The notes beneath the pieces are model-generated. The model was not told the DNA's origin. It saw only the letters and a list, made by a program, of their open reading frames with translations, and did no database searches. From a virus, in the IMG/VR virus record IMGVR_UViG_3300020469_000188, positions 1 through 28,813 of that record: a DNA stretch of 28,813 bases; one strand, given 5' to 3'. Made by a program: the position numbers and the translations under genes. Every line of letters starts with the position of its first letter. Within the stretch, counting starts at the first letter, position 1. This document shows, piece after piece, positions 7,201 through 14,338 of this stretch.

Positions 7201-10200
7201 GTTGCTAGTGGACTTTCTACAACCACACAATATGCCATTAAGGTTGTTGACACCAATAAATTTAAATTATGTGATGTCGGGGTTTCCTCACAAAGAAATC
7301 TTACGAATTATAACAAAAATAAAACCGTTGTAATTCGTGGTTTGGGTAGTGGTAAACATACTATAAAGTATCCTCCTATAGTAGTTAAGATTGAAAGTTT
7401 ATCTGCTATTGGTAGTACAACTGTTATACAACCAGAGATAGATCCATTAGTTTTAGGATCTGTGGACAATATTTACTTAGAAGAGGGTGGAATTGGTTAT
7501 GGATGTACTAATATCATGGACTTCCATAGAAGGCCTGATGTGGGGATCTCTACTGTTGTATTCCAAGCATTACTAAAACCAATTATTATTGATGGATCTA
7601 TAGTTGACGTTCAAATTCTTGCATCTGGTAAAGGATACCGAGAAGACTCTGATATTAACATATTCAGTCCTACAGGAAGTTTTGCTGATGTTAGACCTGT
7701 TATTACTGGGGATAAAATTACTGGTGTTCAAATACTTGATGGTGGTATTGGATATGGCAATAGTGATACAACACTAGATTTGCGTAACAGAGGTAAATCT
7801 GCTAAGTTTATTGCTAACGTTCGTGAATGGAAGATCAACCAAGTTGAAAAGAATGATAATATCATCAACGTAGAAGATTCGATACTCACAAAACCAAGTA
7901 CCAACCCAGAATATCAATTACAGACAATAGGAATGTATCCTCCACAAAAGTTGAGATACCAACTTGGAGATAACATTGATTCTGGTAACTTAGAAACACC
8001 TAATGCTTTCCACTCACCAATATTGGGATTTGCTTATGACGGCAATCCAATCTACGGCCCATATGGATATCAAACTGCAATTGGTGGTGCGATCAGAAGA
8101 TTGCAGTCGGGATATATTCTCAACACTGCTCTGTTATCGGGTGTAAGACCCCCTGGCTTTGCTTTTGGATACTTTGTCAATGATTACCTCTTTGATAACT
8201 CTGGCGACCTAGACGAGTTCGGTGGAAGGTATTGTGTAACACCACAGTTCCCCGATGGCACTTATGCATACTTCTATAGTGTAGATATTGACTCTAGTGG
8301 TGTGGCTAAACCAAAATATCCATATCTACTTGGAAACAAATTCAAAGATACTCCAATTGAAGAAAATTTTGTAACTTTCTTCAATCAGGATATTGATATT
8401 ATCTCAAGAAATCTTACTAGAAACATATCACCATATTATCTTTCATATGGTAACTCTGATTATGAACTTATTGACGATGTTAAAGATGCCTTAAAACAAG
8501 AGTTTGAAGTTACTAAAACCAGAAGTGCTGGTATTACATCAGTAACTATTTTCTCTAGAGGAGATGGATACAAAGTAAATGATACATTAAATCTAGATGC
8601 CAAAGGTACAAATGGTTCTGGTGCTAATATTGTTGTAAGTCAACTTTTAGGTAAAGAGATTGATACTGTAGAAATAGGTATATCAACATTCATCAATACT
8701 GGTTTAAGGTTAAGTAAGAAAGAAATTACAGGTGTTACCACAGAACCACATGATATTCTTAATGGTGAGACTATTTCTATAAGTGGCATAAACACATCTC
8801 AATTTACTGAATTTAACGGTCTTAGAAAGGTAAGTGTTGTAAGTAGGAGTGTAGGACTAGCAACTTACTTAGATAATGTTACAAATACTGGTGTAAGCAC
8901 ACATATATTTGTTACTGATACACGAGGGTTCTACCCAAGCGATACTTTAGGTATAGGAACAGAAAAATTTGTTGTTACTGGTATTGATACAAGTTTCTCC
9001 AGACTATTTGTAAACAGAGAAAATTATGTTGGTGCTGCGATGACTCATGCAGCTGGAACTAACAATGTTATCTTAAAACCTAATAAGTTTTCTTTCCCTG
9101 TTGGCAATTCCACTGTAACTAAGTTTACTTTTGAAAATTATAAAACTTATTTTAATCCACAACAAACAGTTGGTGTTGGTTCTACTGGAACTCATTATAC
9201 ACTGCCTTTAACTGGATTGAGTACAATACAAACTATAGAAAACAGATTTGTACCCCAACAAAGAATCTATATTAAAGATCATAAGTTCTTTACTGGTCAA
9301 AAACTAGTTTACAACATGGGTATTGGAGGAACATCCCTTGTTTGGGCAAAAGTTGCTGCTGGTGCTACATCTGGTGTTGGAACTGAGGTTCTTCCTGATG
9401 GTGATGTGTATGCAGTCAACTTTGAACCTGATTACATTGGATTAACTACTGTGGCATTCTCCACAGCTTCTGATGCAATATGGTTTTACAATGTTGCTTC
9501 CAATTCTGGGTATGCACACTCTTTGGCAACTGCATTTGACAAAGTAACATCTAAAGTTGAAAAATTCTTCGGAAAAGTGGGAGTCAAGTCAGATCATGAA
9601 CTTGAAAATGGAGATTTGATCACTATTGACGCTTTACCGCAATCTACAGAAGATACAATCATTAGATATGATCCAGTTCTTGCTAAAGTTACTACAAAAC
9701 GTGTTGGATTTACATATACGAGTTTTTCAGCTGATTTAACTCAAATAAACATCAATGATGATGATTTACAGAATGGGGACAAGGTTGTTTACTATGATAA
9801 CGGAAATACTATCACTGGATTGAACAATAATGAAACATATTTCATTCTTAGAGAAGATACCGACTTTGTAAAACTCTGTAAGTACAAATCTGATGTATTT
9901 GACTCCAATCCTGTTTCTATATCAACAGTAACTACATCCAGTGCTAATAATCTCAGTTACCTTGCTAAAATAAATCCGCCACTAGATTTTACAACTGGAA
10001 ATACAATAACGTTTGATGTATCTGATCCAAGTCTACTGGATATGCAATTGGACTTCTTTGAAGATGTCAATTTTAACAGTAAACTAGATGTTAACGGCAC
10101 TAATGATACAGGATTCAATATTTCTAGAAATGGACTCTCTGGAAGCACTGATGCTACAGTAACTATCCTAACAAACATTGATTGGCCAAGAAAAACTTTC

Positions 10201-13200
10201 TATAGTCTTACACCTGTTGTTCCATCTGATACTAGGAAGACATTTGGATCATCTGATGTTGAAGTTGTTGGTAGAAATAACATAACATTCAAAGATCTTG
10301 TTTTAAGAAATGAACATGAGGTCTTGAAAATTGATAGTACTAATTTTTCTTTCAACTTAAAAGAAAAACCACTAGAATCTCAAAAATTTGTTTCTAGAAC
10401 TGGTGTAAGTACAATCACATACAGCACAACATCACCAACTGCTAGGGGCCCTATCTTTAAGACTAAGATAAACTTCCCAGGCAGAGGATATACTATTTTA
10501 CCAAAAGTAGTTGGTTTTGCAAGTACTCAAGGTCAAGATGGAATTGTAAAAGTATCATCTCCTGATATTGGTAAAATAGATCTTATTGAGAGAGTAAAAG
10601 ATGGATTTGATTACCCTACAGACCCTACTCTATTACCATTCTTAAGTGTTCCAGCAATCGTAGATATAAGTGGTATTGCTAGAATAGATCAAATCGAGGT
10701 AACTGATGGTGGACGTAGATATAATCAACCACCAACTCTTACCGTTCGTGGTAATAGTAATGTTCAAATTGCAGCTCATGTAGTGGGTGGATCTGTTGAT
10801 AGAGTAGAAGTAGTACAAAATGCCTTTGAATTTAAGGAACCTCTAAGTATCATCACTACCAATAACTCAAATGGTTACGATATTGATGCTATCAGTCATA
10901 GTGGTACTACAGTTACTGCTGAGTTATTATTAGATGCACAATTCAATATACCAGTAACAACTGGGTATGCTTCTACAGAGACTAAGTTACCTTTTGCAAT
11001 TGGAGATAAGGTATTTGTTGAGGGATGTAGATTGAAAGAATCATCTCTACTTGCTGGAGAGGGTAACTTTAACTCAACTGACTACGACTCATCATTTTAC
11101 ACAGTTACTGGTGTCAATACTTCCAATGCGACTGTACAGTTTAGTATGGCAGCCGCGCCTGGAATATCAACAATAACATTAGGAACTTACGATGATGACT
11201 TTACATTAGGGTCTATTGTTAACTTCAACGACATGGCGAAGTTCAATATGACTATTATTGATGATTCCAAATACTTGTCTGGTGAAAAAGTAACATCTAA
11301 GAAATTTGAGGGAATAGTTTCAGAAAATGGTTGGGATGTAAATATAGGTCAACTTAGATTAAGAGATACTATTGGAACTCTTTTACCAGGCGACATTTTG
11401 TTTGGTGAAGTTTCCAAGTTAAAAGGCGAAGTACGAGATGCAAATAGATTTAGTGTTGAGACTACTCTTGGAGTTACTAGAGACAAAGTTTCTAAAAATG
11501 ATATGAATGTCGGTATTCTTAATGATTTCAGTCAAAGATTATCTGATAACTTCTATTTCCAAAAGTTCTCATACTCAATTAAGAGTAGATTGCCATATAA
11601 CACATGGAAAGAGTCTGTTAAGTCAATTGTTCACCCATCTGGATTCTTAGAGTTCTCAGATCTTATTATTGAAAGTGATCCAATTGCAAATGCCCCTACT
11701 ATTGTAGGAATTGCTAAGTCCACTAATATGAAGGTGAAACCAGTTGATTCTTCTGTTGAACTTATCTTAAACATTGATAACGAAATGTACATGGGTAGAA
11801 GAGACAATTTTGCTATTGTTACAGAAGATGATCCTTTACCTGATGGATCAGTTCAAAGAATATTCTTCCCAGAAGGTAGACCAATTAAGAGTTTCATCAT
11901 GAACAAGACTAATAAAGTCTTAAATTTAGATGATATATCTTCTGGTTTTAACGGATCACATGATAGAACAGGAACTCTAGTTGGTAGTAAACAATTCCAA
12001 TTAAGCACTGGTGGAGTTCCAGTATTTAAAAAGTCATTTGCAGCTACTGGAGTTTTCACTCAAGTCGATCTACTTCTCAATACTATACAGATACAGAATC
12101 ATGATTTCCAGACTGGTCAGGCAGTTGCTTACGACACTCAGGGTGGAGATAAAATTGGTATTGCAACTACATCACATACTACAGGGCCAAAAGACATCGT
12201 TATGTCTGTAGTCACATCTGGTATTGGTGGAAGTTCACTGTATGAGAATGGATATAATATTCAAATTCCAGGCCCAGTTACAGGAACTGCTGTGACAGAA
12301 AATCCTCCTGGCGCATTGTTTAGAATATATGGATTTGGAAATGCAGATGGTGGTTTGCCTGGATTCACTACAACTGGATCTGATGCCAGATTCCAAGTTA
12401 AGTTTGACTTTGATCAAACTACTGGACAATGTATTTCGACTGCTGTAACTCTTATATCTGGTGGTAGAGACTACATTGTTGGTGATACTGTAGGTATTGC
12501 TGGTACATATCTTGGTGGTGCAACACCAGCGAACAACTTATTATTCCCTGTAACTAAAACAACAGGATCTAGAGTGGGTAGTGCAACTGTATATTCCAAT
12601 CTTCCTTCAACTAATGATGGTAGTGGATCAGGTGCAACATTCAACGTTACTAGAGATTCTAACTTAGATATTTCTGGTGTAAGTGTTGTTGCTGGTGGAA
12701 CTGGTTATGCAACTACTAATACGATCTCTATTGCAGGGACATATATTGGTGGTTCAACACCAGGCGACAATATTACATTAACTCCTGTAGAGTGTGGAAC
12801 AAATGTTTTACCTGATGAGATGTTTGTTCAGAAAGTAGATGATCTTAAATTTAGAGTTGCTGGATTCTCCACATCACTACCATTTGACTTTACTTCTTTA
12901 GGAACAGGAACACACCTTCTCAAAGTTCAAGACCCAACTAAACAAACTTTGATTTCTATTGATAATATTATTCAAACTCCTTTAACAAATAAGAGATTGA
13001 AGGTTACAGTATCTGAAGCGATTGGTATTAACACAGAAAGTATCACAATTAGTGCTGGAATTGGATCACTAACTAAGGGGGATATATTAAGATTGGGTGA
13101 GGAATTTGTTAAAGTTAAACAGATAGGAGATTCCACATTTGTTAATGCGAGAACAGCAGAACTCGAAAATACTGTTGAAAATAGTTTCTTCTATGACACT

Positions 13201-13272
13201 AATAGATCCAACTCTACGGTTATCAGAATTTCAGACACTTCGGTGACTCTTGATGATAACCCTCCATATTAA
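4267..13272 (+). CDS. gp7: Giant gp7-like baseplate wedge protein, 3001 residues
   Basis: Two blocks resemble the C-terminal part of T4 gp7 as I remember it. Residues 193-224 read DFYMSKGTDSSYQILFKLLY, and residues 2433-2460 contain KFSYSIKSRLPYNTWKESV plus VHPSGF. In T4 gp7 (about 1,030 residues) these blocks are roughly 100 residues apart; here the gap is about 2,200. The intervening protein is beta-rich. It has a membrane-free Gly/Thr/Ser/Val composition, about eleven GxGY modules, recurrent HxFxxGExVxY units and a YHYH-type domain (residues about 1249-1359). Residues 64-125 (LKIDNEIITY region) resemble a common phage tail module. gp7 initiates wedge assembly with gp10 and gp8 in T4. The gene abuts gp6 and has no Shine-Dalgarno. 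It is a single intact frame. The gp7 identity is inferred from position and two motifs. Confidence 0.72.
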   Translation: MTDIKRVKVSHVIESQVPEFLSQESPLFVSFLKAYYTSQEHQSGVDDLANNLSKYRQIGAFNAETLVVSTTLTDNVYAGDSTITVTSTTGWPDSYGLLKIDNEIITYTSKTATTFVGCARGFSGIDQISKTDAAEFLNFAETNAEVHLIGAVVQNLSNLFLQTFFTKFKTEFLPGFENRSFISGTSVTNVLTRAKDFYMSKGTDSSYQILFKLLYGEDIELIKPIENTIVPSDNVYFKTKHVLVENLFGGQPLETIGNFLYQDIAGIGTASASIYNVEYRPINQVDFYEISLDSTSFDGSFQVPGKTKALELTAAEAPTLVVDSTVGFGQSGTLLVKPRDGANFLTLNYTDKTINQFLGVTGITTSLVFGADVLENKLAYAYAGFGQTSLLEFRLVNVIDEVDTSDSTNMQVGDNLKLLSFGKDYGDDPKFNNWIYNIPSSHNVSNINQVNVNTYRIAIFDSCVFYIDEVLILKNDRDEQTQLTVKQIEYDSTNVEQIYSNTIVVQAAGNIPLNANVITKTVTKASHNSNYFTEVSNFPVGIQNSYIDRDRKFFYVTSSGLPNYPIFATDNKVFVKTSSIEATDSSGTPLLGGGFTYTVKSFDPAFIGASASASPLPHNYVTGDKIYWDNTTNSGINTGVYFVTTINQTEFYLSFSGSDVFAQKYIAIRTSTDGQYIYKSGWENKTLKNQKIIRKYPYIKEKELFDDPNKREVNNRGIGLMANGVELFPPTVFDEQIFHGDITSIKVTNPGTDYDVITGPPIVINDSQGTGAIAHANVVGSFRDIKLVTPGIGYQEKPKITVEGGNGSGAVLESNLVRGSIVANFKADGTAVNTTDETVTFEERHNFEVGEGIVYDARGNTPIVNVVSGSTYFAGPVNEKRIKIYNTPEDAKTGINTVNIGNISFGFHKFTSLEAKNTITKIYVKESGSGYSNRKIIVPARPVNGDVQSGISTSDDYILAYDHHFNNGEIVEYSTDGTVASGLSTTTQYAIKVVDTNKFKLCDVGVSSQRNLTNYNKNKTVVIRGLGSGKHTIKYPPIVVKIESLSAIGSTTVIQPEIDPLVLGSVDNIYLEEGGIGYGCTNIMDFHRRPDVGISTVVFQALLKPIIIDGSIVDVQILASGKGYREDSDINIFSPTGSFADVRPVITGDKITGVQILDGGIGYGNSDTTLDLRNRGKSAKFIANVREWKINQVEKNDNIINVEDSILTKPSTNPEYQLQTIGMYPPQKLRYQLGDNIDSGNLETPNAFHSPILGFAYDGNPIYGPYGYQTAIGGAIRRLQSGYILNTALLSGVRPPGFAFGYFVNDYLFDNSGDLDEFGGRYCVTPQFPDGTYAYFYSVDIDSSGVAKPKYPYLLGNKFKDTPIEENFVTFFNQDIDIISRNLTRNISPYYLSYGNSDYELIDDVKDALKQEFEVTKTRSAGITSVTIFSRGDGYKVNDTLNLDAKGTNGSGANIVVSQLLGKEIDTVEIGISTFINTGLRLSKKEITGVTTEPHDILNGETISISGINTSQFTEFNGLRKVSVVSRSVGLATYLDNVTNTGVSTHIFVTDTRGFYPSDTLGIGTEKFVVTGIDTSFSRLFVNRENYVGAAMTHAAGTNNVILKPNKFSFPVGNSTVTKFTFENYKTYFNPQQTVGVGSTGTHYTLPLTGLSTIQTIENRFVPQQRIYIKDHKFFTGQKLVYNMGIGGTSLVWAKVAAGATSGVGTEVLPDGDVYAVNFEPDYIGLTTVAFSTASDAIWFYNVASNSGYAHSLATAFDKVTSKVEKFFGKVGVKSDHELENGDLITIDALPQSTEDTIIRYDPVLAKVTTKRVGFTYTSFSADLTQININDDDLQNGDKVVYYDNGNTITGLNNNETYFILREDTDFVKLCKYKSDVFDSNPVSISTVTTSSANNLSYLAKINPPLDFTTGNTITFDVSDPSLLDMQLDFFEDVNFNSKLDVNGTNDTGFNISRNGLSGSTDATVTILTNIDWPRKTFYSLTPVVPSDTRKTFGSSDVEVVGRNNITFKDLVLRNEHEVLKIDSTNFSFNLKEKPLESQKFVSRTGVSTITYSTTSPTARGPIFKTKINFPGRGYTILPKVVGFASTQGQDGIVKVSSPDIGKIDLIERVKDGFDYPTDPTLLPFLSVPAIVDISGIARIDQIEVTDGGRRYNQPPTLTVRGNSNVQIAAHVVGGSVDRVEVVQNAFEFKEPLSIITTNNSNGYDIDAISHSGTTVTAELLLDAQFNIPVTTGYASTETKLPFAIGDKVFVEGCRLKESSLLAGEGNFNSTDYDSSFYTVTGVNTSNATVQFSMAAAPGISTITLGTYDDDFTLGSIVNFNDMAKFNMTIIDDSKYLSGEKVTSKKFEGIVSENGWDVNIGQLRLRDTIGTLLPGDILFGEVSKLKGEVRDANRFSVETTLGVTRDKVSKNDMNVGILNDFSQRLSDNFYFQKFSYSIKSRLPYNTWKESVKSIVHPSGFLEFSDLIIESDPIANAPTIVGIAKSTNMKVKPVDSSVELILNIDNEMYMGRRDNFAIVTEDDPLPDGSVQRIFFPEGRPIKSFIMNKTNKVLNLDDISSGFNGSHDRTGTLVGSKQFQLSTGGVPVFKKSFAATGVFTQVDLLLNTIQIQNHDFQTGQAVAYDTQGGDKIGIATTSHTTGPKDIVMSVVTSGIGGSSLYENGYNIQIPGPVTGTAVTENPPGALFRIYGFGNADGGLPGFTTTGSDARFQVKFDFDQTTGQCISTAVTLISGGRDYIVGDTVGIAGTYLGGATPANNLLFPVTKTTGSRVGSATVYSNLPSTNDGSGSGATFNVTRDSNLDISGVSVVAGGTGYATTNTISIAGTYIGGSTPGDNITLTPVECGTNVLPDEMFVQKVDDLKFRVAGFSTSLPFDFTSLGTGTHLLKVQDPTKQTLISIDNIIQTPLTNKRLKVTVSEAIGINTESITISAGIGSLTKGDILRLGEEFVKVKQIGDSTFVNARTAELENTVENSFFYDTNRSNSTVIRISDTSVTLDDNPPY
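8011..8343 (+). other. YHYH-type domain inside the gp7-like protein
   Basis: Residues about 1249-1359 hold ILGFAYDGNPIYGPYGY, then LDEFGGRYCVTPQFPDG, TYAYFYSVD and YPYLLGNKF, in this order. This is the signature layout of the YHYH domain family (GYAYDGxPIYGPYGY, LDxxNGRxxVTPEYPxGTYxYF). The family is found mainly in secreted or surface proteins of bacteria (family knowledge), and its biochemical role is not settled. The domain lies in frame and uninterrupted within the insertion between the two gp7-like blocks, so it is probably displayed on the outside of the baseplate wedge. Confidence 0.8.
12460..12771 (+). repeat. Duplicated 26-residue beta module near the gp7-like C-terminus
   Basis: The segment GGRDYIVGDTVGIAGTYLGG plus ATPANN (12460-12537) recurs 234 bases later as GGTGYATTNTISIAGTYIGG plus STPGDN (12694-12771). 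Both sit at the end of GxGY-type modules. The shared G-T-Y-[LI]-GG-[AS]-TP core shows a recent internal duplication of about 78 residues. Confidence 0.7.
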
Positions 13273-13273
13273 C

Positions 13274-13281
13274 TATAAATA
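13274..13281 (+). promoter_or_regulatory. T4-type late promoter box (TATAAATA)
   Basis: This is an exact match to the T4 late consensus TATAAATA. It lies one base after the stop of the gp7-like gene and 21 bases before the ATG at 13303. It would start a new late transcript for the fibre-like protein and the second giant gene. Confidence 0.75.
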
Positions 13282-13285
13282 AAGA

Positions 13286-13297
13286 AAAAACGTTTTT
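13286..13297 (+). repeat. Perfect A/T dyad after the late promoter
   Basis: AAAAACGTTTTT is a perfect 12-base palindrome in the 30-base gap, four bases downstream of the late-promoter box and six bases before the ATG. A comparable dyad occurs at 23350-23367 in the same position relative to another late box. Its function is unknown; it would fall at the transcript start or in a very short leader. Confidence 0.55.
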
Positions 13298-13302
13298 AAG
13301 TA

Positions 13303-14325
13303 ATGGCTAAACAAGGGATTAGTACTGGTTCGGCTCCCAATGATGGGACGGGCGATACCCTATTGGCAGGGACTATTAAGATAAATGATAACTTTAATGA
13401 GATATACGATAAGTTCGGAGACGGTACTAATCTTTTAAGTTTTGTTTCTTTTGCTAGTACCGCTGGGTATTCTACCAACTGTGGTATTGCATCAACCTCA
13501 GTTCTTGCTGGTCTTGCCGCAAGTGTTACAGGTAATATTGATATCAATACAACTGGTGTTGTAACAACAAGTTATGCTGATATTGGGAAGATAACAATTC
13601 AACAGCCTGGTGCGATTACAGAAGGGCCTATTGAAGTTGGAACTGCAACAACAATGTTCCGAATCAAAGCAGACGGCATGGTAGGCATTGGAACTTCACT
13701 CCCAACATCACAACTAGAAGTTGCATCATTCTCAAACGAAAGACCAACTATTTGGGCAGTTGCAAAAGGTAATGGACATGGATTCCGAGTATCAGATCAA
13801 GATGTAAGTGATAATAAGTCATTTGTAGTTACTAACGAAGCGTATACTGGTATAGGATCTACTTCTCCGACATGTAGATTAGATGTTAAAGGTGATATTT
13901 TAGTCAGTGGTACAAGTACATTGACTGATCAGGTTAACTTTAATTCAGACATTACAGAAAAAGTTGTAGGAAACTTTAGTGATGTTATGAGTGTAAGTGT
14001 GGGTGGCACATTTACTATTGATGTTTCTCAGGGATCTGTAGTATGTGGTGTTGCAACGACCTCAATTACTTCATGGGCATTTACTAATGTCAGTGGACAG
14101 AATAGTAAAGCAACTACAGCGACACTTATTGTTAATGCTGGAATCGGATATACATATGGTGATGTGGTAACAGTCAATGGAGCAGCTGTTGCAGCGGGTG
14201 TTAGATGGGTAGGTGGAAATCCACCGCCAGCTACGTCAAATGAAGATATTTTAACGTTCAGTGTCATTAGAGATAGTACTGGAGTTACGAGAGTATATTG
14301 CAGCAGTTCAATTAACATTAGTTGA
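13303..14325 (+). CDS. Tail fibre-like virion protein, 340 residues
   Basis: The N-terminus (residues 1-45) has NDGTGDTLLAGTIKINDNFN and EIYDKFGDG, the 'number of nodes in NF..IY..GDG' pattern found at the start of many phage fibre or adhesin-like proteins. Two GIG-[TS]-x-PT-x2-[LR]-[LE]-V repeats follow at residue 128 (GIGTSLPTSQLEV) and residue 183 (GIGSTSPTCRLDV), 55 residues apart, typical of trimeric beta-structured fibre shafts. The C-terminal part is Gly/Thr/Val-rich and includes a GxGY module (NAGIGYTYGDVVTVNG). No chaperone domain of the S74 type is visible. It is preceded by a late promoter and followed after 13 bases by the second giant gene. A fibre or baseplate-decoration role is inference from these motifs and the location. 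Confidence 0.6.
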   Translation: MAKQGISTGSAPNDGTGDTLLAGTIKINDNFNEIYDKFGDGTNLLSFVSFASTAGYSTNCGIASTSVLAGLAASVTGNIDINTTGVVTTSYADIGKITIQQPGAITEGPIEVGTATTMFRIKADGMVGIGTSLPTSQLEVASFSNERPTIWAVAKGNGHGFRVSDQDVSDNKSFVVTNEAYTGIGSTSPTCRLDVKGDILVSGTSTLTDQVNFNSDITEKVVGNFSDVMSVSVGGTFTIDVSQGSVVCGVATTSITSWAFTNVSGQNSKATTATLIVNAGIGYTYGDVVTVNGAAVAAGVRWVGGNPPPATSNEDILTFSVIRDSTGVTRVYCSSSINIS

Positions 14326-14338
14326 GGGAAACGATTAA

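Noticed and set aside
4267-13272. Possibility that the 9-kb ORF is a tape-measure protein
   Set aside because: Tape measures are mainly helical with coiled coils. This protein is beta-rich and Gly/Thr/Ser-rich, sits after gp6, and carries gp7-like blocks.
14326-14338. Possibility that the 340-residue and 2998-residue ORFs are one gene split by a frameshift or stop error
   Set aside because: The downstream ORF has its own ATG with a GAGGG ribosome site at proper spacing, and the upstream ORF ends in a normal stop.
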